Source: CAVOAK01 sp963664465 (lineage in GTDB: Bacteria > Pseudomonadota > Alphaproteobacteria > UBA8366 > CAVOAK01). From it: 64,000 nucleotides of DNA. Position 1 is the stretch's first letter. Every line of letters begins with the position of its first letter. Shown piece by piece: positions 52,701 to 63,856 of this stretch. Position numbers and translations under genes: made by a program. Below the pieces are notes generated by a model. It had not been told where the DNA came from and did no database searches. It saw only the letters and a list, made by a program, of their open reading frames with translations. The DNA is taken from contig CAXXSU010000015.1 of the NCBI GenBank assembly GCA_963664465.2, forward strand, positions 248,001 to 312,000, written 5' to 3'.

Positions 52701-52937
52701 TTAGAGTGTCCGAAGATCGATCCAACCGGACTCGATCGTGGCCCATACGATAAGGAAGAACAGCGCCGAGATCCCAGTCGTGATCAAGAATTTGAGCCCA
52801 ATGCGCGGCTTTGCCGGAGCGCTTGCAACGTGGCCTGCTTCGGGAGCTTCGCGGGGTTGATTGCCCCACGGGAGAACCATGAACAGGACGAGCCACCAGA
52901 TAATGAAATAAGTCACAAGGCCGGTTACGACATTCAT
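52701..52937 (-). CDS. DUF1467-family small membrane protein
   Basis: A 78-aa protein with two membrane segments (about 2-22 and 52-72) and the family-like TGLVTYFIIWWLVLFMVLPWGN. Function unknown. DUF1467 genes commonly sit beside the methylmalonyl-CoA epimerase gene and proS in alphaproteobacteria, as here. ATG 52937 with GGAGC upstream is chosen over a longer frame to 52973 that overlaps mce. Confidence 0.9.
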   Translation of the reverse strand: MNVVTGLVTYFIIWWLVLFMVLPWGNQPREAPEAGHVASAPAKPRIGLKFLITTGISALFFLIVWATIESGWIDLRTL

Positions 52938-52939
52938 GT

Positions 52940-53344
52940 TCAGACTTGCTCCAACTCTATCAAGGTGCCACAAAAATCCTTGGGGTGAAGGAACAATACC
53001 GGCTTGCCGTGTGCGCCCGGCTCCGGTTCGCCGCCACCCAACACCCGCGCGCCTGAAGGAACAAGACGATCCCGCGCGGCGGCTATATCGTCAACCTCGT
53101 AGCAAACATGGTGGATGCCACCTTCGGGATGCCGCGCGAGAAACTTTGCGATGGGCGATTTCGAACCGAGTGGAGCGATAAGTTCGATTCGGGCGTTACC
53201 GAGGTCGACAAAAACGACGGTCACACCGTGTGCGGGCTGGTCGAGCGGCCCCGACACCCTGGCATCCAAGGTATCCCGGTAAATTGCCGCCGCCGCGTCG
53301 ATATCCGGCACTGCGATGGCGACGTGATTGAGGCGTCCGATCAT
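52940..53344 (-). CDS. mce: Methylmalonyl-CoA epimerase
   Basis: A 134-aa VOC-fold metalloenzyme interconverting (R)- and (S)-methylmalonyl-CoA, needed for propionate and odd-chain catabolism through methylmalonyl-CoA mutase. Metal ligands are suggested by LNHVAIAVPD (His7), GGIHHVCYEVDD and FCGTLIELEQV (Glu). Family-typical LIAPLGSKSPIAKFL is present. ATG 53344. Confidence 0.94.
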   Translation of the reverse strand: MIGRLNHVAIAVPDIDAAAAIYRDTLDARVSGPLDQPAHGVTVVFVDLGNARIELIAPLGSKSPIAKFLARHPEGGIHHVCYEVDDIAAARDRLVPSGARVLGGGEPEPGAHGKPVLFLHPKDFCGTLIELEQV

Positions 53345-53397
53345 GGGACCCGTTTCACACCGTTGCAGGAACCCTGTTTCATATCAACTCAACTGGT

Positions 53398-54840
53398 TTA
53401 TTCCCCGGCTTCCGCCAAGTCCGGCGCCGCATCCACGCGCCACCGCGCGCCGTTGTCGAGGGGCGCAATGTCGGATGCGAGGGGAACAAGTCGGCCCCGC
53501 TCAACACCCAGTCGTCCGGTGGAGACACTGCCTATGACTCGCGCTGGACCTGGTGCAAGCCGGACCATATCACCATTTTCGATCCGCAATACGTTGGGCA
53601 CGCCGCAGTCGCGCGCCAATCCCGCGTGAGCGTCCAAATGCGCAGGTTCGCCATGAACCGGTATCGCAACATGCGGGTTCAGCCAGCGGTACATCTGCCT
53701 CAGTTCATCGCGTGCGGGATGGCCCGAGACATGGACAAACTCATCGTCCGTTGCAATGACCGCGATTCCTTGCTCCCGTAAGCGGGCTTGCAGCCGCTCG
53801 ATCGCTGCTTCGTTGCCGGGAATGATTCGGCTTGAAAAGATCGCTGTGTCACCTGCATCAAGCACGATTTCCGGATGGTGTCCGGCGGCTATTCTAGGCA
53901 GTGCCGCGCGCGGTTCACCTTGGCTACCGGTGCAGATCAACAACACCTTGTCGCGCGGCAAATAGCTAGCCTCATTTGCGGTCAGGAATGCAGGCGTATT
54001 TGCCAAATAGCCGTTTTCGCGTGCCGCGTCATGCATGCGCCATAGGCTTCGCCCAACCAATGCGGCGTGACGGCCATTCGTCTCGGCGACATGCGACAGG
54101 GTCTCCAGGCGCGCTATGTTGCTGGCAAAGCAACCGACGACAACGCGTTGATCGAACCGGCCGACGAGCTCAACCAGACTCTTTCTCAAGTCTGCTTCGG
54201 AACCCGAACGGCCGGCAACGAGAGCATTCGTCGAATCGCAAATCGTTGCCAGCACACCGGACTGTCCAACATCGACAAGTGTCGCCTCGTCCACGCAAGG
54301 CCCGACCAGCGGATCAGGATCGAGCTTCCAGTCACCGGTGTGCACGATGGTGCCGAGCGGCGTGCGAATAACGACGGCGTTCGGCTCGGGGATCGAATGC
54401 GTGAGGGTCACGAGCTCTATTGCGAACGGTCCCACGTCGAATTTGCTCGACATCGGCAGTTCGGTGATCGGCGCTCGTCTGTCTAGGCCTGCTTGTTTCA
54501 ACTTTCGCGCAACTACACTCGCGGTAAAGGGCGTGGCATAGATTGGACACCGCAGGCGCGGCCAGAGATATGGTACGGCGCCTATATGGTCCTCATGGGC
54601 GTGGGTAAGCACCAGACCCGCCAAGTCACCGCTGCGTTCGGCGATGAAAACGGGGTCGGGCATAATAACCTCGAGGCCATAGGCGGACTTGTCGCGAAAC
54701 ATGACGCCCAAATCCACCATCAGCCACTTGCCCGCATGGCCGTAGAGATTAAGGTTCATACCAATTTCGCCGGTGCCGCCGAGAGGAACGAAAAGCAGCT
54801 CATCTTTGCCCGGTACACGATCGCTGAGAAAACATGTCAA
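53398..54840 (-). CDS. rnj: Ribonuclease J, lacking the C-terminal domain
   Basis: A 480-aa metallo-beta-lactamase/beta-CASP nuclease for RNA processing and decay. The active site is intact: THAHEDHIGA (HxHxDH), HTGDWKLD, the beta-CASP parts CDSTNALV and ICTGSQGEPRAAL, HVSGHPARDELRQMY and IPVHGEPAHL. Usual RNase J length is about 550; the protein stops soon after GRLVPLASD, so ~75 C-terminal residues are missing. Only 53 bp separate it from mce, so they are not just frame-shifted away. The start must be TTG 54840, which overlaps the coaX stop as TTGA. Confidence 0.94.
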   Translation of the reverse strand: MTCFLSDRVPGKDELLFVPLGGTGEIGMNLNLYGHAGKWLMVDLGVMFRDKSAYGLEVIMPDPVFIAERSGDLAGLVLTHAHEDHIGAVPYLWPRLRCPIYATPFTASVVARKLKQAGLDRRAPITELPMSSKFDVGPFAIELVTLTHSIPEPNAVVIRTPLGTIVHTGDWKLDPDPLVGPCVDEATLVDVGQSGVLATICDSTNALVAGRSGSEADLRKSLVELVGRFDQRVVVGCFASNIARLETLSHVAETNGRHAALVGRSLWRMHDAARENGYLANTPAFLTANEASYLPRDKVLLICTGSQGEPRAALPRIAAGHHPEIVLDAGDTAIFSSRIIPGNEAAIERLQARLREQGIAVIATDDEFVHVSGHPARDELRQMYRWLNPHVAIPVHGEPAHLDAHAGLARDCGVPNVLRIENGDMVRLAPGPARVIGSVSTGRLGVERGRLVPLASDIAPLDNGARWRVDAAPDLAEAGE

Positions 54841-55604
54841 CGATTGCGCTCGAATATCAAACGCAGTCCGCGAATCGTCATATCCGGGTCGGATTTTTGG
54901 ATGGCGTCGGTCGCATCGTTGAACAGCGGTGCAAGACCGCCGGTTGCAACGACCCCCATGGCTTCGCCGTATTCTGCACGAATGCGCGCAACTAAACCCT
55001 CGATCATGCCGACATAGCCCCAATACAACCCTGACTGCATGGCGGCTTCCGTCGATTTGCCAATGATCTGGTTGGTTGGTTTTATCTCTACGCGAGGCAA
55101 CTTGGCTGCTCGCATATGCAGGGCTTCGAGCGAGAGATTAATACCCGGCGCGAACACACTACCGCGATAATTCCCGTCGCCATCGATGACATCGAACGTC
55201 GTCGCTGTGCCGAAATCGATGGCGATTAGCGGACCCTTATGCCGGCCAAATGCTCCGACCGCGTTCGCAAGCCGATCGGCGCCGACTTGTTCCGGGCGAT
55301 CGATCAAAACCTCAATCCCCAGCTTTACGCCCTTCTCACCGACGATAACCGGCGGCGTATCTGAAATTTGCCGGCAGAGTCCAACCAGATGATCCATGGC
55401 GTCGGGAACAACGCAGGAAATAATCGAACCCGTAATATCGTCGTGCCCGACGCCTTCCGTTTCCATCAATTGCGAGAGCCAGACCAAATACTCGTCGGAG
55501 GTGCGGCGCGCATTGGTTTCGCATCGCCAAAGCGCGCGCGTCGCCTCGTTTTCGCAAAGTGCGAATTTGGTGTTGGTATTGCCCGTATCGATTGCCAAAA
55601 GCAC
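54837..55604 (-). CDS. coaX: Type III pantothenate kinase
   Basis: A 255-aa CoaX, first step of CoA synthesis. ATP-binding ASKHA-fold motifs: LLAIDTGNTNTKFAL (PHOSPHATE1), VGADRLANAVGAF, IDFGTATTFDVI (PHOSPHATE2) and VVATGGLAPLF. The GTG at 55604 gives the usual N-terminus directly at the beta-strand, 4 bases after the birA stop; the frame to 55853 upstream overlaps birA and is unconserved. Confidence 0.95.
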   Translation of the reverse strand: MLLAIDTGNTNTKFALCENEATRALWRCETNARRTSDEYLVWLSQLMETEGVGHDDITGSIISCVVPDAMDHLVGLCRQISDTPPVIVGEKGVKLGIEVLIDRPEQVGADRLANAVGAFGRHKGPLIAIDFGTATTFDVIDGDGNYRGSVFAPGINLSLEALHMRAAKLPRVEIKPTNQIIGKSTEAAMQSGLYWGYVGMIEGLVARIRAEYGEAMGVVATGGLAPLFNDATDAIQKSDPDMTIRGLRLIFERNR

Positions 55605-55608
55605 GGCG

Positions 55609-56367
55609 TCAACTCGCAAGAAAGACGTCGCCCGCGGTGACTTTGCGCGTCTTTCCGTCCGCCAATTCGACAAGCAGTGTGCCGGTTTCGTCCATATCGG
55701 TGAACCTGCCTTCAATTTCCTGGGCACCAAGTCGCACGCGAATAGGACCGCCCAGACCAATGGCTCGGTCGAGCCAGGCATCGCGCACCGGCGCGAAACC
55801 GTGCTTACGCCACGTCTGCACCCAATCGACAGTATGTCGGAGATAGGCCACAAGCACGGCGTCTACGGTTGCATCGCTGCAACCCTCTTCCATGAGATTG
55901 GTGACCGGGTAATCAGTTTCAGCCGGATGACTGGCGACATTGACGCCGCAACCGATGATCACCCACTCCACGTTGCCAGTTCCGGCAGCCGCCGATTCAG
56001 ACAAGATACCTGCTGTTTTCTTGCCGTTGATCAGCACATCGTTCGGCCATTTGAGGCGGAGGTCGGCGCTGCTTGGCAAGAACTCCTCCAAGGCCTTGCA
56101 AACTGACAGCGATGCCACGAAGGAAAGGCCCGCCGACTCCCCAGGAGGCTTTGCCGGTCGCAGGACAAGTGAGCAATAGAGGTTGCCCGGCGGCGAATGC
56201 CAAATACGTCCTTGACGCCCGCGCCCTCGTGTTTGCTCATCCGCCCATACGAGCGTCCCCTCCTCCGCGCCCGCCGTCGCGAGCTGCTTGGCTTCGTCGT
56301 TTGTCGAGGCGATCGCGTTGAGGCGAATTAGCCGGATCGACTCCGGCAATTGAAGCGGTTCGGACAC
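55609..56367 (-). CDS. birA: Biotin-[acetyl-CoA-carboxylase] ligase
   Basis: A 252-aa biotin protein ligase without the N-terminal DNA-binding domain, so it is not a repressor. Motifs: QTRGRGRQGRIWHSPPGNLY (biotinoyl-AMP site), LRLKWPNDVLING and IIGCGVNVA. C-terminal SH3-like domain present. The start is GTG 56367. It biotinylates acetyl-CoA carboxylase and other carboxylases; position next to nuoN and coaX is standard. Confidence 0.95.
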   Translation of the reverse strand: MSEPLQLPESIRLIRLNAIASTNDEAKQLATAGAEEGTLVWADEQTRGRGRQGRIWHSPPGNLYCSLVLRPAKPPGESAGLSFVASLSVCKALEEFLPSSADLRLKWPNDVLINGKKTAGILSESAAAGTGNVEWVIIGCGVNVASHPAETDYPVTNLMEEGCSDATVDAVLVAYLRHTVDWVQTWRKHGFAPVRDAWLDRAIGLGGPIRVRLGAQEIEGRFTDMDETGTLLVELADGKTRKVTAGDVFLAS

Positions 56368-56372
56368 GTCGA

Positions 56373-57817
<1,445 letters not shown>

Positions 57818-57818
<1 letters not shown>

Positions 57819-59362
57819 TACCTCACCCCGCCTACTGGCAAGGCAGCCGAAAGTACATCGGTCGCGCCGTCACCAAGTGCCAAAGCCGAGTTGTAGTTTT
57901 CGATAAGCCGCGCCACCGACGCGTCGATCGGGTCGAGATAGGTATTTGGAAATATTCCCATCCACAAAACGACGAAGACCAGCGGCGCAAATACTGCGAT
58001 CTCGCGCCGGTTAAGGTCGAGGATTGACAACAACTCCTCTTTGGTGAGCTGGCCAAACATGACACGGCGATAGAGGTAGAGCATGTAAGCGGCGCCAAGA
58101 AACATGCCGGTCGCAATCAAAGTCGCGACAACCGTATCGACCTGAAACAGGCCAACCAAAACCAGGATTTCGCCAACAAATCCGCTGGTCCCCGGCAGAC
58201 CGACGGATGCCAACATGAACAGCATGAATACCGCCGCATATTTCGGCATTCGGTGAACGAGTCCGCCATAACTCGATATCTCACGGCTATGGATGCGGTC
58301 GTAAACGACACCGACGCAGAGAAACAGCGCGGCCGACACGATCCCGTGGCTCAGCATCTGGATTATCGCCCCTTGGACCGCCTGTTGGTTCATCGCAAAG
58401 ATGCCTACCGTCACAATCCCCATATGCGCGACGGACGAGTAAGCGATCAGTTTCTTCATGTCTTCCTGCGCCAGCGCGACAAACGACGTGTAAATCACGG
58501 CCACAACACTGAGCGTGAAAATCAACGGCGTGAAGAATTCCGAGGCAATCGGCAGGATGGGAATTGAAAATCTAAGAAAGCCGTATGCGCCCATCTTCAA
58601 AAGCACGCCAGCGAGAATGACCGAACCGGCGGTCGGCGCTTCGACATGGGCATCGGGCAGCCAGGTGTGGACTGGCCACATCGGCACCTTGACGGCAAAC
58701 GAAGCAAAACAGGCAAGCCACAGCCATATCTGCAAGTCGCCCGAGAATGCGAAACCCATGAGCGTTGGAATGTCGGTTGTGTTGGCCTGGAAATACATCG
58801 TCAGTATGGCCAGCAGCAGCAGAACCGAACCGAGCAGGGTGTAGAGAAAGAATTTGAAGGCGGCATAAACGCGGCGCTCGCCGCCCCATACGCCGATGAT
58901 AAGAAACATCGGTAACAGGACACCTTCGAAGAAAATGTAGAACAGCACGAAGTCCAAGGCGCAAAACATGCCGACCATCATCGTCTCGAGGACGAGGAAG
59001 GCGATCATGTATTCTTTGACGCGGGTCTTGATTGCCTCCCAGCTTGCCAGTACGCAGAGCGGTGTCAGGAAGGTCGAAAGCAACACGAAGAAAACGGAAA
59101 TACCGTCGATTCCCATGTGGTAGGTGATGTTGAACGACGGGATCCAATCGCTGCGTTCGACAAACTGGAAACCGGCTCGCGTGACGTCGAAATCGAGCCA
59201 CAGGACCAACGACAGCCCAAAAGTAATGAGTGAAACCCAGAGTGCGGTCCAGCGCGCATTGCGCGCGACCTCTTCCTCGGTTCCCCGAATCATCAGGATC
59301 CCCAATGCCCCGATGAGTGGGAAGAAGGTTGTCATGGATAACACAGGCCAAGATTGGGTCAT
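57818..59362 (-). CDS. nuoM: NADH-quinone oxidoreductase subunit M
   Basis: A 514-aa antiporter-like membrane-arm subunit. Conserved Glu in VLETMMVGMFCALDFVLFYIFFEGVLLPMFLIIG, Lys in KVPMWPVHTWLPDAHVEAPTAGSVILAG and KKLIAYSSVAHMGIVTVG. ATG 59362 is 6 bases after the nuoL stop. Confidence 0.98.
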
Positions 59363-59368
59363 CGCTAT

Positions 59369-61318
59369 CTAGCCAAGTGATACCGAATAGAAATACCAGG
59401 TGATCAGCACGACAACGCCGATCAGCATGGCAAACGCATAGTGGTAGAGATAACCGCTCTGAAGTGCGCTCGCGCGCAGCGAGAAACGACGCATCGTCGA
59501 GGCAACTCCATCAGGGCCGATGCCGTCGATTAGCCTGCCATCGCCGGATTTCCAGAGACCGCGACCAAGCGCGAATGCGGGCCGGACAATCAGAGCTTCA
59601 TAGAGTTCATCAAAATACCATTTGTTGAATGAGAGAAGGTACGCAGGCCGCAGTTTCGCTGACCATACCGCCGCTGTATCCGGCTTGCGGATGTACATCC
59701 ACCAGGCCAGTCCAATGCCAGCCAGGGCGAGTGCGAGCGGGCTCAGTTTGACCAACAGAGGCACATCGTGCGATGCCTCAAGGGCACCGTGTTCGGGGAG
59801 AATACGGATCGATTCACCCCAGAACGCTTCCATGCCGCCACCGACGAATACATTGACGGCAACTGCGCCAGCGAGAATTGAGCCCAGCGCGAGGACAGCA
59901 AGTGGCACGATCATGGTCTTCGGGGATTCGTGAATATGCGCCAGCGTGCGCTCGTCGCAACGAGGTTCGCCGTGGAAGGTCATGAAGAGTAGCCGCCAGG
60001 AGTAGAACGCCGTCATGAATGCGGCAGCCAATCCCGCCCAGAATGCAAAGCTGCCGGCGCCGGTTCCGGCGGCCCAGGCAGATTCAATTATCACATCCTT
60101 GGAATAGAAGCCGGCCATGCCAAACACGCCGGGAATGCCGATGCCGGCGAGTGCCAAGCTCCCGATCCACATATAGACGTAGGTGACCGGGATCATGCGC
60201 CAGACGCCACCCATCCTTCGCATGTCCTGCTCGTCCGAGAATGCATGGATAACCGAGCCGGCGCCCAGGAAGAGCAGCGCCTTGAAAAAGCCATGGGTCA
60301 TCAGGTGGAACATCGCCGCCGGGTAGGCAGATACACCGGCGGCAAAAAACATGTACCCAAGCTGCGAACAGGTCGAATAGGCGATTACCCGCTTGATGTC
60401 GAATTGGGTCAAACCGATGGTCGCCGTAACGAAGGCCGTCGTACCGCCGACGATGGCAACGACCGCGAGGGCCAGGTCGGAATATTCAAACAGCGGCGAC
60501 ATTCGGCAGACCATGAAGACGCCGGCGGTGACCATTGTTGCCGCATGGATCAATGCGGAAACGGGTGTTGGTCCTTCCATGGCGTCGGGTAGCCACGTAT
60601 GCAAGCCGAGTTGAGCGGACTTGCCCATCGCTCCAACAAACAGGAGCAGGCAGATCACGGTGATCGCGTGAAAATCTCCGCCGAGAAACTCCAGACGGGC
60701 GTCGGCCTGCGATGCCGCCGCCGAAAATATCGAATCGAGATGGACCGTTTCAAACAGAAGGAAGATCGCGAATATTCCAAGCGCAAATCCAAAGTCGCCG
60801 ACGCGGTTTACGAAGAACGCCTTGATTGCAGCCGCGTTGGCGGAAGGCCGGTCATACCAGAAGCCAATCAGCAAGTAGGAGCACAAGCCAACGCCTTCCC
60901 ACCCGAAAAACAGCTGGATCAGGTTGTCGGCCGTTACCAGCATCAGCATGAAGAAGGTGAAAAGACTGAGATAGGCGAAGAAGCGCGGGATCGACCGGTC
61001 GTTGGCCATGTAACCGATCGAGTAGACGTGAACCACGGCAGACACGACCGTAACAACCATCAGCATCACCGCGGTCAGCGTGTCTACTTTCAGCGACCAT
61101 GCGAACTCGAAGCTGCCGGAATTGACCCACTGAAGAATTTCGATCGTACGCGGATCGCCTTGAAGAGCGACGTTGTAGAACAGGACGCAGGACAGCAGTG
61201 CTGAAACCACCAACAAGGTTGAAGTAACCCAGTAGGCACCACGGTCACCGATAACCCGGCCGAAAAAACCGGCGATAATCGCCCCCACGAGCGGAAGGAA
61301 TACGGTTGCGGCTTCCAT
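59369..61318 (-). CDS. nuoL: NADH-quinone oxidoreductase subunit L
   Basis: A 649-aa largest antiporter-like subunit with the long C-terminal lateral helix expected for NuoL. It has LFFGWEGVGLCSYLLIGFWYDR (Glu), LFVGAMGKSAQLGLHTWLPDAMEGPTPVSALIHAATMVTAG and IKRVIAYSTCSQLGYMFFAAG. ATG 61318 follows nuoK by 6 bases. Confidence 0.98.
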   Translation of the reverse strand: MEAATVFLPLVGAIIAGFFGRVIGDRGAYWVTSTLLVVSALLSCVLFYNVALQGDPRTIEILQWVNSGSFEFAWSLKVDTLTAVMLMVVTVVSAVVHVYSIGYMANDRSIPRFFAYLSLFTFFMLMLVTADNLIQLFFGWEGVGLCSYLLIGFWYDRPSANAAAIKAFFVNRVGDFGFALGIFAIFLLFETVHLDSIFSAAASQADARLEFLGGDFHAITVICLLLFVGAMGKSAQLGLHTWLPDAMEGPTPVSALIHAATMVTAGVFMVCRMSPLFEYSDLALAVVAIVGGTTAFVTATIGLTQFDIKRVIAYSTCSQLGYMFFAAGVSAYPAAMFHLMTHGFFKALLFLGAGSVIHAFSDEQDMRRMGGVWRMIPVTYVYMWIGSLALAGIGIPGVFGMAGFYSKDVIIESAWAAGTGAGSFAFWAGLAAAFMTAFYSWRLLFMTFHGEPRCDERTLAHIHESPKTMIVPLAVLALGSILAGAVAVNVFVGGGMEAFWGESIRILPEHGALEASHDVPLLVKLSPLALALAGIGLAWWMYIRKPDTAAVWSAKLRPAYLLSFNKWYFDELYEALIVRPAFALGRGLWKSGDGRLIDGIGPDGVASTMRRFSLRASALQSGYLYHYAFAMLIGVVVLITWYFYSVSLG

Positions 61319-61324
61319 CCGAAC

Positions 61325-61636
61325 TCAGCCCTTCATCATGCTGATGTCTTCGACGGCGATCGAGCCGCGATTGCGGTAGTAGGCAACCAGGATGGCAAGG
61401 CCAATGGCCGCCTCGGCAGCGGCGACCGTTAGCACGAACAAGGCGAAGATCTGGCCGACGAGATCGTTGAGATGGGTCGAAAAGGCGACCAAATTGATAT
61501 TGACGGCAAGCAGCATGAGTTCGATCGACATCAAAATGATGATGACGTTCTTTCGGTTCAGGAAAATACCGAATAACCCCAGCGTAAACAGTATTGCGGC
61601 GACGCTCAGGTAGTGCGAGAGACCGATTTGGAGCAT
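61325..61636 (-). CDS. nuoK: NADH-quinone oxidoreductase subunit K
   Basis: A 103-aa three-helix membrane subunit with the E-channel residues: conserved Glu in ILMSIELMLLAVNIN (about 35) and in AAAEAAIGLAILV (about 71). ATG 61636 overlaps the nuoJ stop (TGATG); a TTG three bases upstream is also in frame. Confidence 0.97.
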   Translation of the reverse strand: MLQIGLSHYLSVAAILFTLGLFGIFLNRKNVIIILMSIELMLLAVNINLVAFSTHLNDLVGQIFALFVLTVAAAEAAIGLAILVAYYRNRGSIAVEDISMMKG

Positions 61637-62250
61637 CAAATACCGCTCCCGGAGGGCACTTTGACGACTTCGATCGAGGTGTCGGACCGGCGCGCCACCT
61701 GAACGGAGATTTTTTGGCGGCGGACACCTTCGCGGCGGCGTAGCGTCAGCACAATTGCGCCGACCATTGCGACCAGGAGGATCAAGCCGGCTGTCTGGAA
61801 CAGATAGGCATAATCGGTATAGATAAGCAGGCCCAAAGCGTGAGAGTTCGATACCGCATCGATTGCAGGTATCGGTGCCATGATCGAGGTCTGCGCCGTA
61901 GGAGCTACAACCCAGCTCCCAAATACCAAAATCAGCTCAGCAAACAACACCAAACCGACGATCGCGCCGATCGGTAAATACTGAAGCATTCCATGGCGTA
62001 AGGCGACTACATTGATATCAAGCATCATAACCACGAAGAGAAACAAGACGGCGACGGCGCCGACATAGACGATGACGAGAATCATCGCCAAAAACTCCGC
62101 CCCCATCAGCACGAAAAGTCCTGCCGAATTGAAAAATGCCAAGATCAGGAAAAGCACCGAATGCACAGGATTGCGGGCCGAAATCACCATCACGCCGGCA
62201 CCGACCGCGACGGCAGCAAACAGGTAAAATACGAGGGCCTGAACAATCAT
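61636..62250 (-). CDS. nuoJ: NADH-quinone oxidoreductase subunit J
   Basis: A 204-aa membrane subunit with five helices, including the flexible third helix region VIVYVGAVAVLFLFVVMMLDI typical of NuoJ. The C-terminal tail is charged and variable. ATG 62250 is used; TTG 62253 is in frame. An 85-bp gap separates it from nuoI. Confidence 0.95.
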   Translation of the reverse strand: MIVQALVFYLFAAVAVGAGVMVISARNPVHSVLFLILAFFNSAGLFVLMGAEFLAMILVIVYVGAVAVLFLFVVMMLDINVVALRHGMLQYLPIGAIVGLVLFAELILVFGSWVVAPTAQTSIMAPIPAIDAVSNSHALGLLIYTDYAYLFQTAGLILLVAMVGAIVLTLRRREGVRRQKISVQVARRSDTSIEVVKVPSGSGI

Positions 62251-62338
62251 CAATCTAGGTGTCTTCTAATTTGAACATGGGGCGTCACCGGCACCAAGAC
62301 CTGCGACAGACGCACGGAAAACCACAAGGACAAGGGAT

Positions 62339-62827
62339 TTATCGATAGGGCGCATCCAGCGTTAGTCTCGCCGCGATTTCGGCCTCCCACCGCTCGCCGT
62401 TCTCGAGCAGCTTTTCCTTGTTGTAGAACAACTCTTCTCGGGTTTCGGTGGCGTACTCAAAGTTCGGACCTTCGACGATCGCGTCGACGGGGCAAGCCTC
62501 CTCGCAAAAACCGCAGTAGATACATTTTGTCATGTCGATGTCGTAGCGTGTCGTACGCCGGCTACCGTCTTCGCGCGGTTCCGCCTCGATGGTAATGGCT
62601 TGTGCTGGGCACACCGCCTCGCACAATTTGCACGCGATGCAACGCTCTTCGCCATTGGGGTAGCGACGTAGCGCATGCTCGCCCCTAAATCGCGGTGATA
62701 GTGGTCCTTTTTCGTATGGGTAGTTCACCGTGGCTTTGGGCCGAAACATAGTGCGAAATGTCAGTGACATCCCCGAAATGAGTTCGGTCAGCAGGAATGC
62801 GCGCGCAGTTCGATCAAGGAATGCCAT
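62339..62827 (-). CDS. nuoI: NADH-quinone oxidoreductase subunit I
   Basis: A 162-aa ferredoxin-like subunit carrying clusters N6a and N6b. Both CxxCxxCxxxCP motifs are present: CIACKLCEAVCP (about 63-74) and CIYCGFCEEACP (about 102-113). N-terminal amphipathic part LLTELISGMSLTFRTMFRPKATVNYP anchors it to the membrane. ATG 62827, 15 bp behind nuoH. Confidence 0.98.
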   Translation of the reverse strand: MAFLDRTARAFLLTELISGMSLTFRTMFRPKATVNYPYEKGPLSPRFRGEHALRRYPNGEERCIACKLCEAVCPAQAITIEAEPREDGSRRTTRYDIDMTKCIYCGFCEEACPVDAIVEGPNFEYATETREELFYNKEKLLENGERWEAEIAARLTLDAPYR

Positions 62828-62842
62828 ATCTTCGAGCCCGGT

Positions 62843-63856
62843 CTAGCTACCTGGTAGCAAATCAAAAGCGACGAGAACGCCGGCGGTCAGGATGACCCAG
62901 AGCAGTGAGAATGGAAGAAAGATCTTCCAACCCAACCGCATGAGTTGATCGTAACGATAGCGGGGAAATGTGCCCCGCACCCAAAGGAAGCCGAACAGAA
63001 CCAGCGCGATCTTAAGCGCAAACCAAAGTGGGCCCGGCAGCCAGTTGAAGGGGGCTATATCGACCGGAGGCAACCATCCACCGAGGAACAAGATGGAGGT
63101 CATCGCACTCATCAGGATCATGTTCGCGTATTCGCCAAGATAGAACATGGCGAAGATCATCGATGAGTATTCGACCTGATATCCGGCCACAATTTCGGCT
63201 TCCGCTTCCGGCAAATCGAATGGTGCCCGGTTAGTTTCCGCTAGTCCCGAGACGAAGAAGATCACCAACATCGGCAGCAGCGGAATACAGAACCAAAGTC
63301 CCTTCTGCGCGGTGACGATATCCGACAAATTGAGTGAGCCGACCATCAGCAGCACGGTGATAATAACGAAGCCGATTGAAATTTCGTAGGACACCATCTG
63401 CGCCGCTGAGCGCAGCGCGCCGAGAAAGGCGTATTTTGAGTTGGAGGCCCAGCCCGCCATGATGATGCCGTAAATGCCAAGCGAGGAGATGGCGAAGAGA
63501 TAGAGAATGCCGACGTTGATATCCGCCAGTACCAGACCGGCACTAAACGGAATGACCGCCCAAGCGATCAGGCTCAAAACAAATGTCACAATCGGTGCAA
63601 TTATAAATATGACGGGATTTGCGCCCGATGGAACGATGGTTTCCTTAAACATCAGTTTGAGGCCGTCGGCGAACGGCTGAAGCAGACCAAAGGGTCCAAC
63701 GACGTTGGGTCCTTTACGCATTTGCATAGAGGCCAACACCTTGCGCTCGGCATACGTAAGATAGGCGACGGACACCAGCACCAAGACGATGATCGCGATC
63801 ACATAGAACGCAATTTGCGCCGTTGGCCAAGCATAGCCGCTCCAGAACTCAGCCAT
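62843..63856 (-). CDS. nuoH: NADH-quinone oxidoreductase subunit H
   Basis: A 337-aa membrane subunit forming the quinone chamber. It has YAERKVLASMQMRKGPNVVGPFGLLQPFADGLKL, SLGIYGIIMAGWASNSKYAFLGALRSAAQMVSYE, and ETNRAPFDLPEAEAEIVAGYQVEYSSM. The start is ATG 63856 (MAEFWSGYAWP); a TTG at 63889 upstream is not supported. It overlaps nuoG by 8 bases. Confidence 0.98.
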   Translation of the reverse strand: MAEFWSGYAWPTAQIAFYVIAIIVLVLVSVAYLTYAERKVLASMQMRKGPNVVGPFGLLQPFADGLKLMFKETIVPSGANPVIFIIAPIVTFVLSLIAWAVIPFSAGLVLADINVGILYLFAISSLGIYGIIMAGWASNSKYAFLGALRSAAQMVSYEISIGFVIITVLLMVGSLNLSDIVTAQKGLWFCIPLLPMLVIFFVSGLAETNRAPFDLPEAEAEIVAGYQVEYSSMIFAMFYLGEYANMILMSAMTSILFLGGWLPPVDIAPFNWLPGPLWFALKIALVLFGFLWVRGTFPRYRYDQLMRLGWKIFLPFSLLWVILTAGVLVAFDLLPGS

